From Opitutia bacterium UBA4654 (lineage in GTDB: Bacteria > Verrucomicrobiota > Verrucomicrobiia > Opitutales > Intestinicryptomonadaceae), in NCBI GenBank assembly GCA_002405555.1, contig DHMA01000134.1, forward strand, positions 19,978-27,543: DNA of 7,566 nt, written 5' to 3'. Shown here one piece after another: positions 1 to 6,045 of the stretch. Under the pieces are notes generated by a model. The model saw only the letters and a list, made by a program, of their open reading frames with translations, was not told the DNA's origin and did not search any database. Each line of letters begins with the position of its first letter. Position 1 is the first letter of the stretch. The translations under genes and the position numbers were made by a program.

Positions 1-675
1 AAAAAAGTGCTCGAAACGGCTGTCGCGGCGACGGGCGGGCTGGTGTCGTTCTTCTCGTTCCTCGCGGCGTTCGCGGTCGTGCCGATTTACCTCTACTACA
101 TGCTGACTTCAAACTTCGACTTCTATTCGAAGCTCGAAAAAAACCTCGCGTTCGCCTCGCCCTCGGTGCGCGGCGACATCGTGTTTTTCGTCCGCAGGTT
201 TTCCGAAATAATGTCGGCGTTTTTCAGGGGGCAGCTGCTGATTGCGCTGATTATGGGCGTGCTGTACGGGGTCGGATTTTTGTGCGTCGGGGTGTCGTAC
301 GGGTTTTTGCTCGGATTTTTTGCGGGCATTTTGAACCTCGTGCCCTACCTCGGAACGGTCGTGGGGCTTGGCACTATTTTGCCCGTCGCGCTCTTGCAGG
401 CCGACGGCGGCTGGATCACGGCTCTTGCGGCTTTGGGCGTTTTCTGCGCGGTTCAGTGCTTGGAGGGATACGTTCTCACGCCGCGCATTATGGGCGACCG
501 CACGGGGCTTCACCCGACGGTCATCATATTCTCGGTGTTCTTTTGGGGAATCGCCCTCGACGGCATTCTGGGCATGGTTTTGGCGATTCCGCTTACGGCG
601 TTCGCCGCGGCGGCGTGGGACAGGGTTTTGCTCCGCAGGTTTTCGGCTGATTCCCCCGCCCGAAGCGCGGAATAG
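1..675 (+). CDS. AI-2E family transporter, C-terminal part (5' end outside window)
   Basis: Polytopic inner-membrane protein of the AI-2E/YdiK/PerM family (Pfam AI-2E_transport), whose members export small molecules or work as Na+/H+ antiporters; the substrate cannot be told from sequence. The frame is open from base 1 (two Lys codons precede the GTG at 7), so the gene begins upstream and about 224 C-terminal residues are visible. Family landmarks in order: a hydrophobic segment ending in PIYLYYML, an amphipathic linker, the GQLLIALIMGVLYGVG block, the NLVPYLGTVVG motif, the LEGYVLTPRIMGDRTGLHP block, and a last helix with GMVLAIPLTA. The protein ends shortly after, as usual in this family, so the C terminus looks intact. 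A promoter-like site follows the TAG stop, so murQ is probably a separate transcription unit. The family is sure; the function is unknown. Confidence 0.9.
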   Translation, partial: KKVLETAVAATGGLVSFFSFLAAFAVVPIYLYYMLTSNFDFYSKLEKNLAFASPSVRGDIVFFVRRFSEIMSAFFRGQLLIALIMGVLYGVGFLCVGVSYGFLLGFFAGILNLVPYLGTVVGLGTILPVALLQADGGWITALAALGVFCAVQCLEGYVLTPRIMGDRTGLHPTVIIFSVFFWGIALDGILGMVLAIPLTAFAAAAWDRVLLRRFSADSPARSAE

Positions 676-685
676 TTGGACTATT

Positions 686-714
686 TTGACATTTACCGAA
701 ATTGCGCGTTTTAT
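686..714 (+). promoter_or_regulatory. Candidate sigma70 promoter of the murQ operon
   Basis: A perfect TTGACA -35 (686-691) is followed after 17 bp by TTTTAT (709-714, 4 of 6 matches to TATAAT). It sits just after the transporter stop and would give a transcript starting near 721 with a leader of about 85 nt before murQ. A second, poorer pair (TTGACG 718-723, TAAAAT 738-743) has a 14-bp spacer and is less likely. This is a sequence match only. Confidence 0.45.
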
Positions 715-804
715 TCTTTGACGCGTCCGCCCGAACGTAAAATAAATGCGCCGAAAAGGGGGCGCGCGCGTCCCGACGCGAATTTCAAAAACAGGCTCGG
801 AAAA

Positions 805-1614
805 ATGAGAATCACAGAACAACCCTCACACTACTCGAATTTGGACAGGATGTCCACGCTCGAACTTCTGCAAGGCATAAACGCCGAAGACAAAACCGTG
901 GCTTTTGCGGTGGAAAAATGCATTCCGCAGATTGCGCGGCTCGTTGACGGCGCGGCGGAGAGAATGCGGGCGGGCGGCAGGCTTTTCTACATCGGCGCGG
1001 GCACGAGCGGCAGGCTTGGCGTTGTGGACGCATCGGAAATCCCCCCGACATACGGCGTTCCCGACGGCGTGGTAATAGGTATGATTGCGGGCGGCGACGG
1101 CGCGATACGCAAGGCGGTCGAAAACGCGGAGGACGACGCAGAACAGGGCTGGCGCGACATTCTCGCCTACAAGCCGACTTCGGGCGACACTCTTGTGGGC
1201 ATTGCGTCGTCGGGGCGCACTCCCTACGTTCTGGGCGCGATTGAGAACGCTCGGAAGCTCGGCATGCTCACCGCGTGCGTGGTATGCAATCCCGATTCGG
1301 CGATAGCGGCGGCATGCGAAATCCCGATAGAGGCGGTCGTGGGGCCCGAATTCGTAACGGGCAGCACGCGCATGAAGTCGGGCACGGCGCAGAAGCTTGT
1401 GCTCAATATGGTCTCGACTTCAATCATGATAAAATTGGGGCGCGTGCGCGGCAACAAAATGGTGGACATGCAGCTTTCGAACGAAAAGCTCGTGGACAGG
1501 GGCGCGAGAATGATTATGGACGAAACGGGGCTTGGAGACTACGACAGGGCGAAGTCGCTTCTGCTCGAACACGGCTCGGTTCGCGCGGCGGTTGACGCAT
1601 ACAGGGGGGCTTGA
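805..1614 (+). CDS. murQ: N-acetylmuramic acid 6-phosphate etherase MurQ
   Basis: Cytoplasmic SIS-domain lyase that cleaves the D-lactyl ether of MurNAc-6-phosphate, giving GlcNAc-6-phosphate and D-lactate, in peptidoglycan recycling or MurNAc use. The 269-residue protein shows NLDRMSTLELLQGIN near the start, the sugar-phosphate motif GAGTSGRLG (residues 64-72), DASEIPPTYG with Glu78, and AVENAEDD with Glu109. These two Glu have the same 31-residue spacing as catalytic Glu83 and Glu114 of E. coli MurQ. SSGRTPYVLG and the GSTRMKSGTAQKLVLNM block follow. The frame is open back to a TTG at 676, but those 43 residues lack family similarity and overlap the promoter, so I chose the ATG at 805, where similarity begins; its SD (AGG, 793-795) is weak. 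The C terminus stops about 20-30 residues earlier than in E. coli MurQ. It is first in an operon with the symporter 3 nt downstream. Confidence 0.95.
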   Translation: MRITEQPSHYSNLDRMSTLELLQGINAEDKTVAFAVEKCIPQIARLVDGAAERMRAGGRLFYIGAGTSGRLGVVDASEIPPTYGVPDGVVIGMIAGGDGAIRKAVENAEDDAEQGWRDILAYKPTSGDTLVGIASSGRTPYVLGAIENARKLGMLTACVVCNPDSAIAAACEIPIEAVVGPEFVTGSTRMKSGTAQKLVLNMVSTSIMIKLGRVRGNKMVDMQLSNEKLVDRGARMIMDETGLGDYDRAKSLLLEHGSVRAAVDAYRGA

Positions 1615-1617
1615 TTT

Positions 1618-3123
1618 ATGTATCCGCTTTGGCTTCTGCTTTTGGTTCTCGGAGTCTACACCGCCGCGATGTTCGGAGTGTCGCATCTGACTTCGCGCGG
1701 CGGCTCGGCGAACTCGTTTTTCGGGCGCGACAAAAAAGCCCCGTGGGCGGTAGTCGCCTACGGCATGGTGGGCACGGCTATTTCGGGCGTCACTTTCGTG
1801 TCCGTCCCCGGAAACGTCATGCGGCAGAATTTCTACTACATGCCGCTTGTGTTCGGCTTTGTGGCGGGATACATCGTGATAGCAAAGCTTCTGCTGCCGC
1901 TCTATTTCCGCATGAACATTACGTCGATTTACGCGTATTTGGGAAAGCGCTTCGGGCGGATTTCGCACGAAACGGGAACTTCGGTGTTCATGGTCTCGCG
2001 CGTGCTTGGGGCGGCGGTGAGGATTTTCGTCGTAATTCTGGTGCTCTACACGTTCGTGCCGAAGTCGGAGTCTTGGGTGTTGCACTCGTCCGCCGACATT
2101 CTTCTGTTCGCGTTCGTGGCGTTTGTGTTCCTTGCGGTGCTCTATTTGTACACTTACAGGGGCGGCGTAAAAACCGTCATCTGGACGGACGTTTTGCAGA
2201 CAACTTTCATGATTGCCGCGGTCGCCTTCACGATTTTTTTTGTGTGCAAAAACATGGGCTGGAATTTTTCCGAAATGGCGTCGGCGGTCGCGGGGGCGGA
2301 CAACCCAAACGTGGCGGGAACGCGCTTTTGCGACATGTTCGACATGCGCTGGGACTCCGCGACAAACGTTTTCAAGCAGCTTGTGGCGGGCGTGTTTGTA
2401 ACCGTTGCGATGATGGGCTTGGACCAGTCCATGATGCAGAAATCGCTTTCGTGCGCCGACATAAAATCGGCGCAAAAAAACTTCTATTCGCTCGGCGCGA
2501 TTCAGCTTGCGGTCAACTATTTCTTTCTGCTTCTGGGCGCGCTGCTTTGCATATATGTGGATAAAATCGGCGGCATGGCGGGCTTGGGGCTTGAAAAAAC
2601 CGACGAAATTTTCCCCGCCGTCGCGAGCCGACAAATGGGGCTTTTCGGCGGAACGCTGTTTCTGGTGGGGCTTGTGTCGGCGTCGTATCCGAGCGCGGCG
2701 AACGCGCTCACCGCGCTTACGACTTCGTTTTGCGTAGACTTCCTCAAATTCGAAACGCGCTCCGACCTCTCCGAAAAACGCAGGGTCTTTCTCCGCAACT
2801 CCGTTCACGCGGCGTTTGCCGCGCTGTTTTTTGCGATAATCGTCGCGCTCTACATAATAAGCAACGATGCCGTCGTAAACTTGGTCTACAAGCTTGTAGC
2901 CTACACATACGGGCCGCTCTTGGGCATGTTCTTTTTCGGCATGTTCACAAAGTACGACGTAATCGACCGCGCCGCGCCGTACATCGCGGTTGCCTCCCCC
3001 GCGCTCTGCTTTGCCGTCAACTGGACAACCTCCGCTTTCTTCGGCTTCGACTTGGGCTTCTCGCTCCTCATCTTAAACGGCGCGCTTACGGCGTTCGCGC
3101 TCTGGCTGTTCAGAAAAAGATAA
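1618..3123 (+). CDS. Sodium:solute symporter (SSS family), probable amino-sugar/MurNAc transporter
   Basis: A 501-residue inner-membrane protein of about 13 helices in the SSS family (TC 2.A.21), which couples solute uptake to the Na+ gradient. Recognisable parts: APWAVVAYGMVGTAISGVTFVSVPG at residues 41-65 (the unwound TM1 region near the Na2 site), RGGVKTVIWTDVLQTTFMIA at 181-200 (SSS hallmark), GLDQSMMQKSLSC at 267-279, and SASYPSAANALTALTTSFCVDFL at 354-376 (the second Na+-site helix, rich in Ser/Thr). The ATG at 1618 is 3 nt after the murQ stop and has a good SD, AGGGGGG at 1603-1609. The pairing with murQ recalls the murT-murK-murQ cluster described in Tannerella forsythia, where a membrane transporter takes up MurNAc. 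Substrate MurNAc is therefore an inference from context; sialic acid or another sugar is possible. Length and ends look complete. Confidence 0.9.
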   Translation: MYPLWLLLLVLGVYTAAMFGVSHLTSRGGSANSFFGRDKKAPWAVVAYGMVGTAISGVTFVSVPGNVMRQNFYYMPLVFGFVAGYIVIAKLLLPLYFRMNITSIYAYLGKRFGRISHETGTSVFMVSRVLGAAVRIFVVILVLYTFVPKSESWVLHSSADILLFAFVAFVFLAVLYLYTYRGGVKTVIWTDVLQTTFMIAAVAFTIFFVCKNMGWNFSEMASAVAGADNPNVAGTRFCDMFDMRWDSATNVFKQLVAGVFVTVAMMGLDQSMMQKSLSCADIKSAQKNFYSLGAIQLAVNYFFLLLGALLCIYVDKIGGMAGLGLEKTDEIFPAVASRQMGLFGGTLFLVGLVSASYPSAANALTALTTSFCVDFLKFETRSDLSEKRRVFLRNSVHAAFAALFFAIIVALYIISNDAVVNLVYKLVAYTYGPLLGMFFFGMFTKYDVIDRAAPYIAVASPALCFAVNWTTSAFFGFDLGFSLLILNGALTAFALWLFRKR

Positions 3124-3632
3124 TGGCGGAATCTTTTGCAAAGGACGTTTCGACCTCCGAACTGCTCTCGCGGTTTTTCGACGAAAGCGTGTCGTCGGAG
3201 CTTTGCAAAAGCTGTCCGAACTACGGCGCAAAATGGTCGTGCCCACCGTTCGAAACGCCGTGCGGATACCGAAAATTTCCGACGGTTCGGCTGTTGTTGC
3301 GGCGCGTCGCGGCGTCGTCGGGGACAATCGCCGACGCGTACGATTCCGAACGCGCGGGCTTCGACGCCGAAATCCTCGCGGCGGAGGCGTCGCTCGGCGG
3401 TTTGGGCATGTACGCGGGCAGCTGCATTCTCTGCGGAAAGTGCGCCCGCGCGTCGGGCAGGGCGTGCCTGCACCCCGACAAAATGCGGACTTCCTTGGAG
3501 GCGGTCGGCTTCGACGTCTCAAAAATAGCGCGCGAAATTTTCGGCGTCGGCATAGAGTGGGGCGCGGATTCGCGCAAACCGCGTTTTGCCACGCTTCTCG
3601 GCGCGGTTTTTTACGGCGGCCGACGCGCCTGA
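3123..3632 (+). CDS. DUF2284 family metal-binding protein (eight-Cys, probable Fe-S)
   Basis: A 169-residue soluble protein matching the DUF2284 (Pfam PF10050) pattern of predicted metal-binding proteins, common in anaerobes and of unproven function. Two clusters of four cysteines are visible: C28, C31, C40 and C47, with CKSCPNYGAKWSCPPFETPC typical of the family; and C101, C104, C107 and C115 in CILCGKCARASGRACLHPDKMRTSLEAVG. The second cluster resembles a [4Fe-4S] ferredoxin motif, so Fe-S binding is likely but inferred. The ATG overlaps the last base of the symporter TAA (TAATG), implying translational coupling and the same operon. The frame extends upstream into the symporter gene, but only from this ATG does the protein match the family. 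No signal peptide or membrane segment. Why it lies with MurNAc genes is not evident. Confidence 0.85.
   Translation: MAESFAKDVSTSELLSRFFDESVSSELCKSCPNYGAKWSCPPFETPCGYRKFPTVRLLLRRVAASSGTIADAYDSERAGFDAEILAAEASLGGLGMYAGSCILCGKCARASGRACLHPDKMRTSLEAVGFDVSKIAREIFGVGIEWGADSRKPRFATLLGAVFYGGRRA
3576..3612 (+). terminator. Possible terminator inside the 3' end of the DUF2284 gene
   Basis: An 8-bp perfect stem (AAACCGCG 3576-3583 with CGCGGTTT 3602-3609) is followed by a run of six T (3607-3612). The loop is long (18 nt) and the element lies inside the coding region, ending 18 nt before the stop codon, so it may be chance. I see no better terminator in 3633-3701; if this one works it would separate the murQ operon from tetR. 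Confidence 0.3.
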
Positions 3633-3701
3633 ATTTCGCGCCGCGCGGCGTTCCGCCTTTCGGCTTGATTTCCGCCCGATATTTGGCAGTCTCTGTTTGT
3701 T

Positions 3702-4373
3702 GTGAAAGACACGCGCGAAAAAATCCTCGAAAAAACCTTCATGCTCCTCATTCGCAAGGGCTACGATTCCGTATCCGTAAGCGACATTCAAAAGGAGCTC
3801 GGAATGTCGCGCGGGCTTCTCTACTGCTATTTCAAAAACAAGTCCGACCTCATCTTGGCGGCGTGTACCCAGTACTTTTTCGACGGCTACCTCACCACAA
3901 TCGACTTGGACGAAATCTCGTTTCGCGACTTCATTTTGCACGTCATAAACGTGCACAAAAACATAGCCTGTTGCGGGCGGACGCGCTTCGACATTCTCAA
4001 ATACAACACGCTTTATTCGGCGGTAATCATGCGCGAGCCGCGCTTTAAAAAGTACGCGTTGGGAGAGTTCGCAAAGGCGGTTCGCGTGATAGACAACGCA
4101 AAAAAGCGCGGCGAAATAAAACAGCTGCCCACAAATTTCGTGGGGGCGACAATCCTTTCGATTCTCGGACGCACTACCTACATTACCGAAACTTCGGGCG
4201 ACGACTATGTGCGCCGCCGCATAGCCGAAGATTTGTTGCAGTTCTACGACCTCGTGAAAGCGTCGGACTCCGATTCGCGCGGGCGGCATGCCCCGCAAAC
4301 TGCGGCGTCAAAACCGCGCCGCGCAACCGCCGCAAAGCCGAAGCGACCCCAATCCGACGCGTCTTCGCGGTAG
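3702..4373 (+). CDS. TetR/AcrR family transcriptional repressor
   Basis: A 223-residue DNA-binding regulator. Residues 3-50 form the TetR N-terminal domain: TREKILEKTFMLLIRKGYDSVSV leads into the helix-turn-helix (about 26-45, DIQKELGMSRGLLYCYF), then KNKSDLI. Residues 51-187 are the usual variable all-helical ligand and dimer domain, which gives no ligand clue by eye. Residues 188-223 are an unusual tail, rich in Lys/Arg, Ser, Ala and Pro and probably disordered. The GTG start at 3702 gives a full HTH domain with the usual short lead; the frame is closed by a TGA at 3666 and the next Met (14) would cut the domain. It lies 69 nt after the DUF2284 gene and 362 nt before the FadL-type gene, whose promoter carries two TetR-like palindromes. 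I infer that it represses that gene. I see no copy of the half-site before its own start. Confidence 0.92.
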   Translation: MKDTREKILEKTFMLLIRKGYDSVSVSDIQKELGMSRGLLYCYFKNKSDLILAACTQYFFDGYLTTIDLDEISFRDFILHVINVHKNIACCGRTRFDILKYNTLYSAVIMREPRFKKYALGEFAKAVRVIDNAKKRGEIKQLPTNFVGATILSILGRTTYITETSGDDYVRRRIAEDLLQFYDLVKASDSDSRGRHAPQTAASKPRRATAAKPKRPQSDASSR

Positions 4374-4410
4374 GGCGGTTCTCTCCCGCGCTTTGCGTAG
4401 CGTCGGAAAA

Positions 4411-4498
4411 TTGCGCATGCGCCGCTCGGTATCTCTTGATGTCGGGCGCAATATTAATTCCCGCGCTCCCAACGCTTGTGCGCGGCGCGGATGCGCAA
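4411..4498 (+). other. Long bulged inverted repeat in the tetR-fadL gap (possible structured RNA)
   Basis: TTGCGCAT-GCGCCGC (4411-4425) can pair with GCGGCGC-GG-ATGCGCAA (4482-4498): 15 base pairs broken only by a 2-nt GG bulge, enclosing 56 nt. Inside lies ATTAATTCCCGC (4453-4464), almost the reverse complement of GCGGAATTAAT (4552-4562), so alternative pairings are possible. The terminator at 4597-4620 lies downstream in the same orientation. This fits a tetR 3' UTR structure or a small RNA, but I recognise no RNA family, see no clear promoter, and GC-rich sequence makes chance pairing likelier. The rest of 4374-4596 holds no gene that I can support. Confidence 0.3.
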
Positions 4499-4596
4499 CG
4501 CAAATTAAGCTCATGGCTTCTTCTTTTCTCGCCGTCTCGATTGCGGCGCAGGCGGAATTAATCCGCGCAAAGTATGCCGCTTTCTCCGCCGCAGTC

Positions 4597-4620
4597 AGCC
4601 GCTTTGCGGCTTTTTCTTTT
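4597..4620 (+). terminator. Rho-independent terminator downstream of tetR
   Basis: AGCCGC (4597-4602) pairs with GCGGCT (4606-4611) across a TTT loop, followed by a T-rich run (4611-4620, nine T broken by one C). It lies about 225 nt after the tetR stop and before the FadL-gene promoter, so it would end a tetR transcript or a small RNA and insulate the next promoter. Confidence 0.65.
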
Positions 4621-4668
4621 GCTGGCTTATCCTTGAAAAAAATCTCCCCGCTTTTTTACGCCGCGCGT

Positions 4669-4688
4669 CTAAATGAACGTTCATTCAG
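4669..4688. promoter_or_regulatory. Palindromic operator candidate 1 (upstream of -35)
   Basis: The core AATGAACGTTCATT (4672-4685) is a perfect 14-bp palindrome; adding the flanks gives a 20-bp dyad with one mismatched pair. The TGAAC/GTTCA half-sites abut directly. It lies just upstream of the -35 box at 4697. Size and symmetry suit a TetR-family dimer. It resembles the B. subtilis FadR operator (TGAATGAnTAnTCATTCA) only in general pattern. Confidence 0.6.
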
Positions 4689-4696
4689 GATTTTTC

Positions 4697-4726
4697 TTGA
4701 CACTGAACGATTGTTCAGTGTACCAT
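4697..4726 (+). promoter_or_regulatory. Candidate promoter of the FadL-type gene
   Basis: A perfect TTGACA (4697-4702) is followed by an 18-bp spacer and TACCAT (4721-4726, 4 of 6 matches). Operator candidate 2 fills the whole spacer, so bound repressor would exclude RNA polymerase. The predicted transcription start, near 4732-4734, is only a few bases before the ATG at 4736. The -10 is weak, so the exact start is uncertain. Confidence 0.5.
4700..4721. promoter_or_regulatory. Palindromic operator candidate 2 (within the promoter spacer)
   Basis: Nine-base perfect arms ACACTGAAC and GTTCAGTGT flank GATT, giving a 22-bp dyad that overlaps the last bases of the -35 box and runs into the -10. 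It shares TGAAC/GTTCA half-sites with operator 1 but with 4 bp between them rather than none. The two dyad centres are 32 bp apart, close to three helical turns, which would place bound proteins on one face of the DNA. The likely ligand is the TetR protein encoded upstream (inference). Confidence 0.7.
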
Positions 4727-4735
4727 GCGCCCACA

Positions 4736-5965
4736 ATGAAAATCAGGGACATTAAAAACGCAATATTCGCGGCTTCCGCTTTCGCCGCAACAACGGCGTT
4801 CGGCGCGGGCTTTCAGGTGCTCGAACAGGGCGCGTCGAACATGGGAACGTCGATGGCGGGCGCAACCGTAAACGCCAACAACGACGCCTCCGCGGCGTAT
4901 CTCAACCCCGCTGCGGTCTCGTTTATCGACATGGAGGTCGGGCAGACAATGGTTTCGACGGGGCTTTCGGCGGTTCTGCCGACGCTCGGCATGTCGAAGG
5001 ACGGCAAAGACTACGACTGCGCTCGCAACTCGTATGTGCCGAATCTGTTTGTCGTCCACAAATTCACCGAAGACCTCTTCGGCTCGCTTTCGGTAACCGC
5101 GCCTTTCGGACTGGAATCGAAGTACGACTCCAACTGGATTGGCAGAGAGCACGGCGTGCACAGCTATATGCTGACCATCGACATCAACCCCAGCGTTGCC
5201 TACAAAGTCAACGACTGGCTCACAATCGGCGGCGGCGTCAGCGCGCAGTACGCCTACTGCAAATTGACGCAGGGCATTGCCACGGTTCCGTTCGGAGAGG
5301 CTATCGCGCTCAACGCGAGCGGCTGGGGCGTTGGCGGCAACATCGGCTTTACCGTTGAATACGCCGAGGGCGGACGCTTCGGCTTCCAGTGGCGCAGCGA
5401 AGTTTGTCAGGACGTAGACGGCACGTTCAGGCTAATGGAGGTAGACCGCGGCGACATCACGGCGTCGGTCTCGCTTCCGCAGACTTTCACGGTGGGCGTC
5501 TACCAGCGTCTTTTTGGCGACTTGGAAAACTTTGCCGTCATGGCGGACTATTCGTACACGGCGTGGTCGTGCTTCGAAAATCTGGACATCTATCAAGGCT
5601 CTTCGATGATTTCGCACACGGCGGAAAACTGGAAGGACACCTCGCGCGTGTCGGTCGGCCTGCACTACTATCCCGAAGAAATCGAGGATTTGACCCTGCG
5701 CTTCGGCGTCTGCTACGACGAAAGCCCCGTAAAGGGTTCGCACTACCGCACCGTGCGCATTCCCTGCTCCGACCGCCTTTGGTTCTCGACGGGCTTCGGG
5801 TACAACCTTGCCGAAAACATCAAGCTCGACATGGCGTACGCGTACATCATGACAATCGGCAACAGCGAAATCGCGCCCTCTCAGTACGGCGGCTCGGCGG
5901 GAGACTCGGCGCACTACTACGGACACATTCACGTCATTTCGGCGCAGCTGAGCTTTTTGTTCTAA
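4736..5965 (+). CDS. OmpP1/FadL/TodX family outer-membrane transporter
   Basis: Outer-membrane beta-barrel of the family that takes up long-chain fatty acids or other hydrophobic compounds. The 409-residue precursor starts with a Sec signal peptide (MKIRDIKNAIF, then an Ala-rich core; cleavage near 23-24). The mature N terminus GFQVLEQGASNMGTSMAGATVNANNDASAAYLNPAAV carries the family hatch region with the NPA motif at 57-59. PFGLESKYDSNWIGREHGV and INPSVAYKVNDWLTIGGGVSAQY are also typical. The chain ends LSFLF, with the C-terminal Phe used for barrel assembly. The frame is open to an ATG at 4673, but that lies in the operator; the ATG at 4736 begins the signal peptide. No SD is visible. Six cysteines (95, 175, 224, 279, 326, 344) are unusual for such a barrel. 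Family sure; substrate unknown, fatty acids most likely. Confidence 0.92.
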   Translation: MKIRDIKNAIFAASAFAATTAFGAGFQVLEQGASNMGTSMAGATVNANNDASAAYLNPAAVSFIDMEVGQTMVSTGLSAVLPTLGMSKDGKDYDCARNSYVPNLFVVHKFTEDLFGSLSVTAPFGLESKYDSNWIGREHGVHSYMLTIDINPSVAYKVNDWLTIGGGVSAQYAYCKLTQGIATVPFGEAIALNASGWGVGGNIGFTVEYAEGGRFGFQWRSEVCQDVDGTFRLMEVDRGDITASVSLPQTFTVGVYQRLFGDLENFAVMADYSYTAWSCFENLDIYQGSSMISHTAENWKDTSRVSVGLHYYPEEIEDLTLRFGVCYDESPVKGSHYRTVRIPCSDRLWFSTGFGYNLAENIKLDMAYAYIMTIGNSEIAPSQYGGSAGDSAHYYGHIHVISAQLSFLF

Positions 5966-5989
5966 TCTAAATCTTGTATAAATGCTATC

Positions 5990-6029
5990 GCGGCGGGATT
6001 TGTTTGTGAATCCCGCCGCTTCTTTTTTT
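5990..6029 (+). terminator. Strong rho-independent terminator after the FadL-type gene
   Basis: A perfect 11-bp stem, GCGGCGGGATT (5990-6000) with AATCCCGCCGC (6009-6019), an 8-nt loop and TTC plus seven T (6020-6029). It sits 25 nt after the stop codon and between two convergent genes. Read on the minus strand it lacks a following T run, so it is best for the plus strand. Confidence 0.92.
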
Positions 6030-6045
6030 GCCGAACGGCTCCCGA

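Noticed and set aside
676..804. TTG-started N-terminal extension of MurQ by 43 residues.
   Set aside because: The extra residues do not resemble MurQ and overlap the promoter-like site; family similarity begins at the ATG at 805.
1611..2564. A 317-codon plus-strand open frame inside the symporter gene.
   Set aside because: It is a shifted frame of a well-recognised membrane protein and yields an Arg/Gly/His-rich sequence with no domain.
1420..2808. A 462-codon open frame on the minus strand opposite murQ and the symporter gene.
   Set aside because: Its translation is Arg/His-rich without any fold or family signature, and it is fully antisense to two clearly recognised genes; GC-rich coding DNA keeps such frames open by chance.
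3639..3650. CGCCGCGCGGCG palindrome after the DUF2284 gene, considered as a terminator.
   Set aside because: A loopless GC palindrome with no following T run; likely chance in GC-rich sequence.
3203..4298. Long frames on both strands across the DUF2284-tetR junction.
   Set aside because: They run through two recognised genes in other frames and give Arg-rich translations without motifs.
4673..4735. An earlier in-frame ATG for the FadL-type gene.
   Set aside because: It lies inside operator candidate 1 and upstream of the promoter, and would put 21 residues before a perfectly good signal peptide.
4513..4755. Open frame starting MASSFLAVSIAAQAELIRAK in the tetR-fadL gap.
   Set aside because: It runs through the terminator, both operator palindromes and the promoter into the FadL-type gene, has no good SD, and shows no family match.
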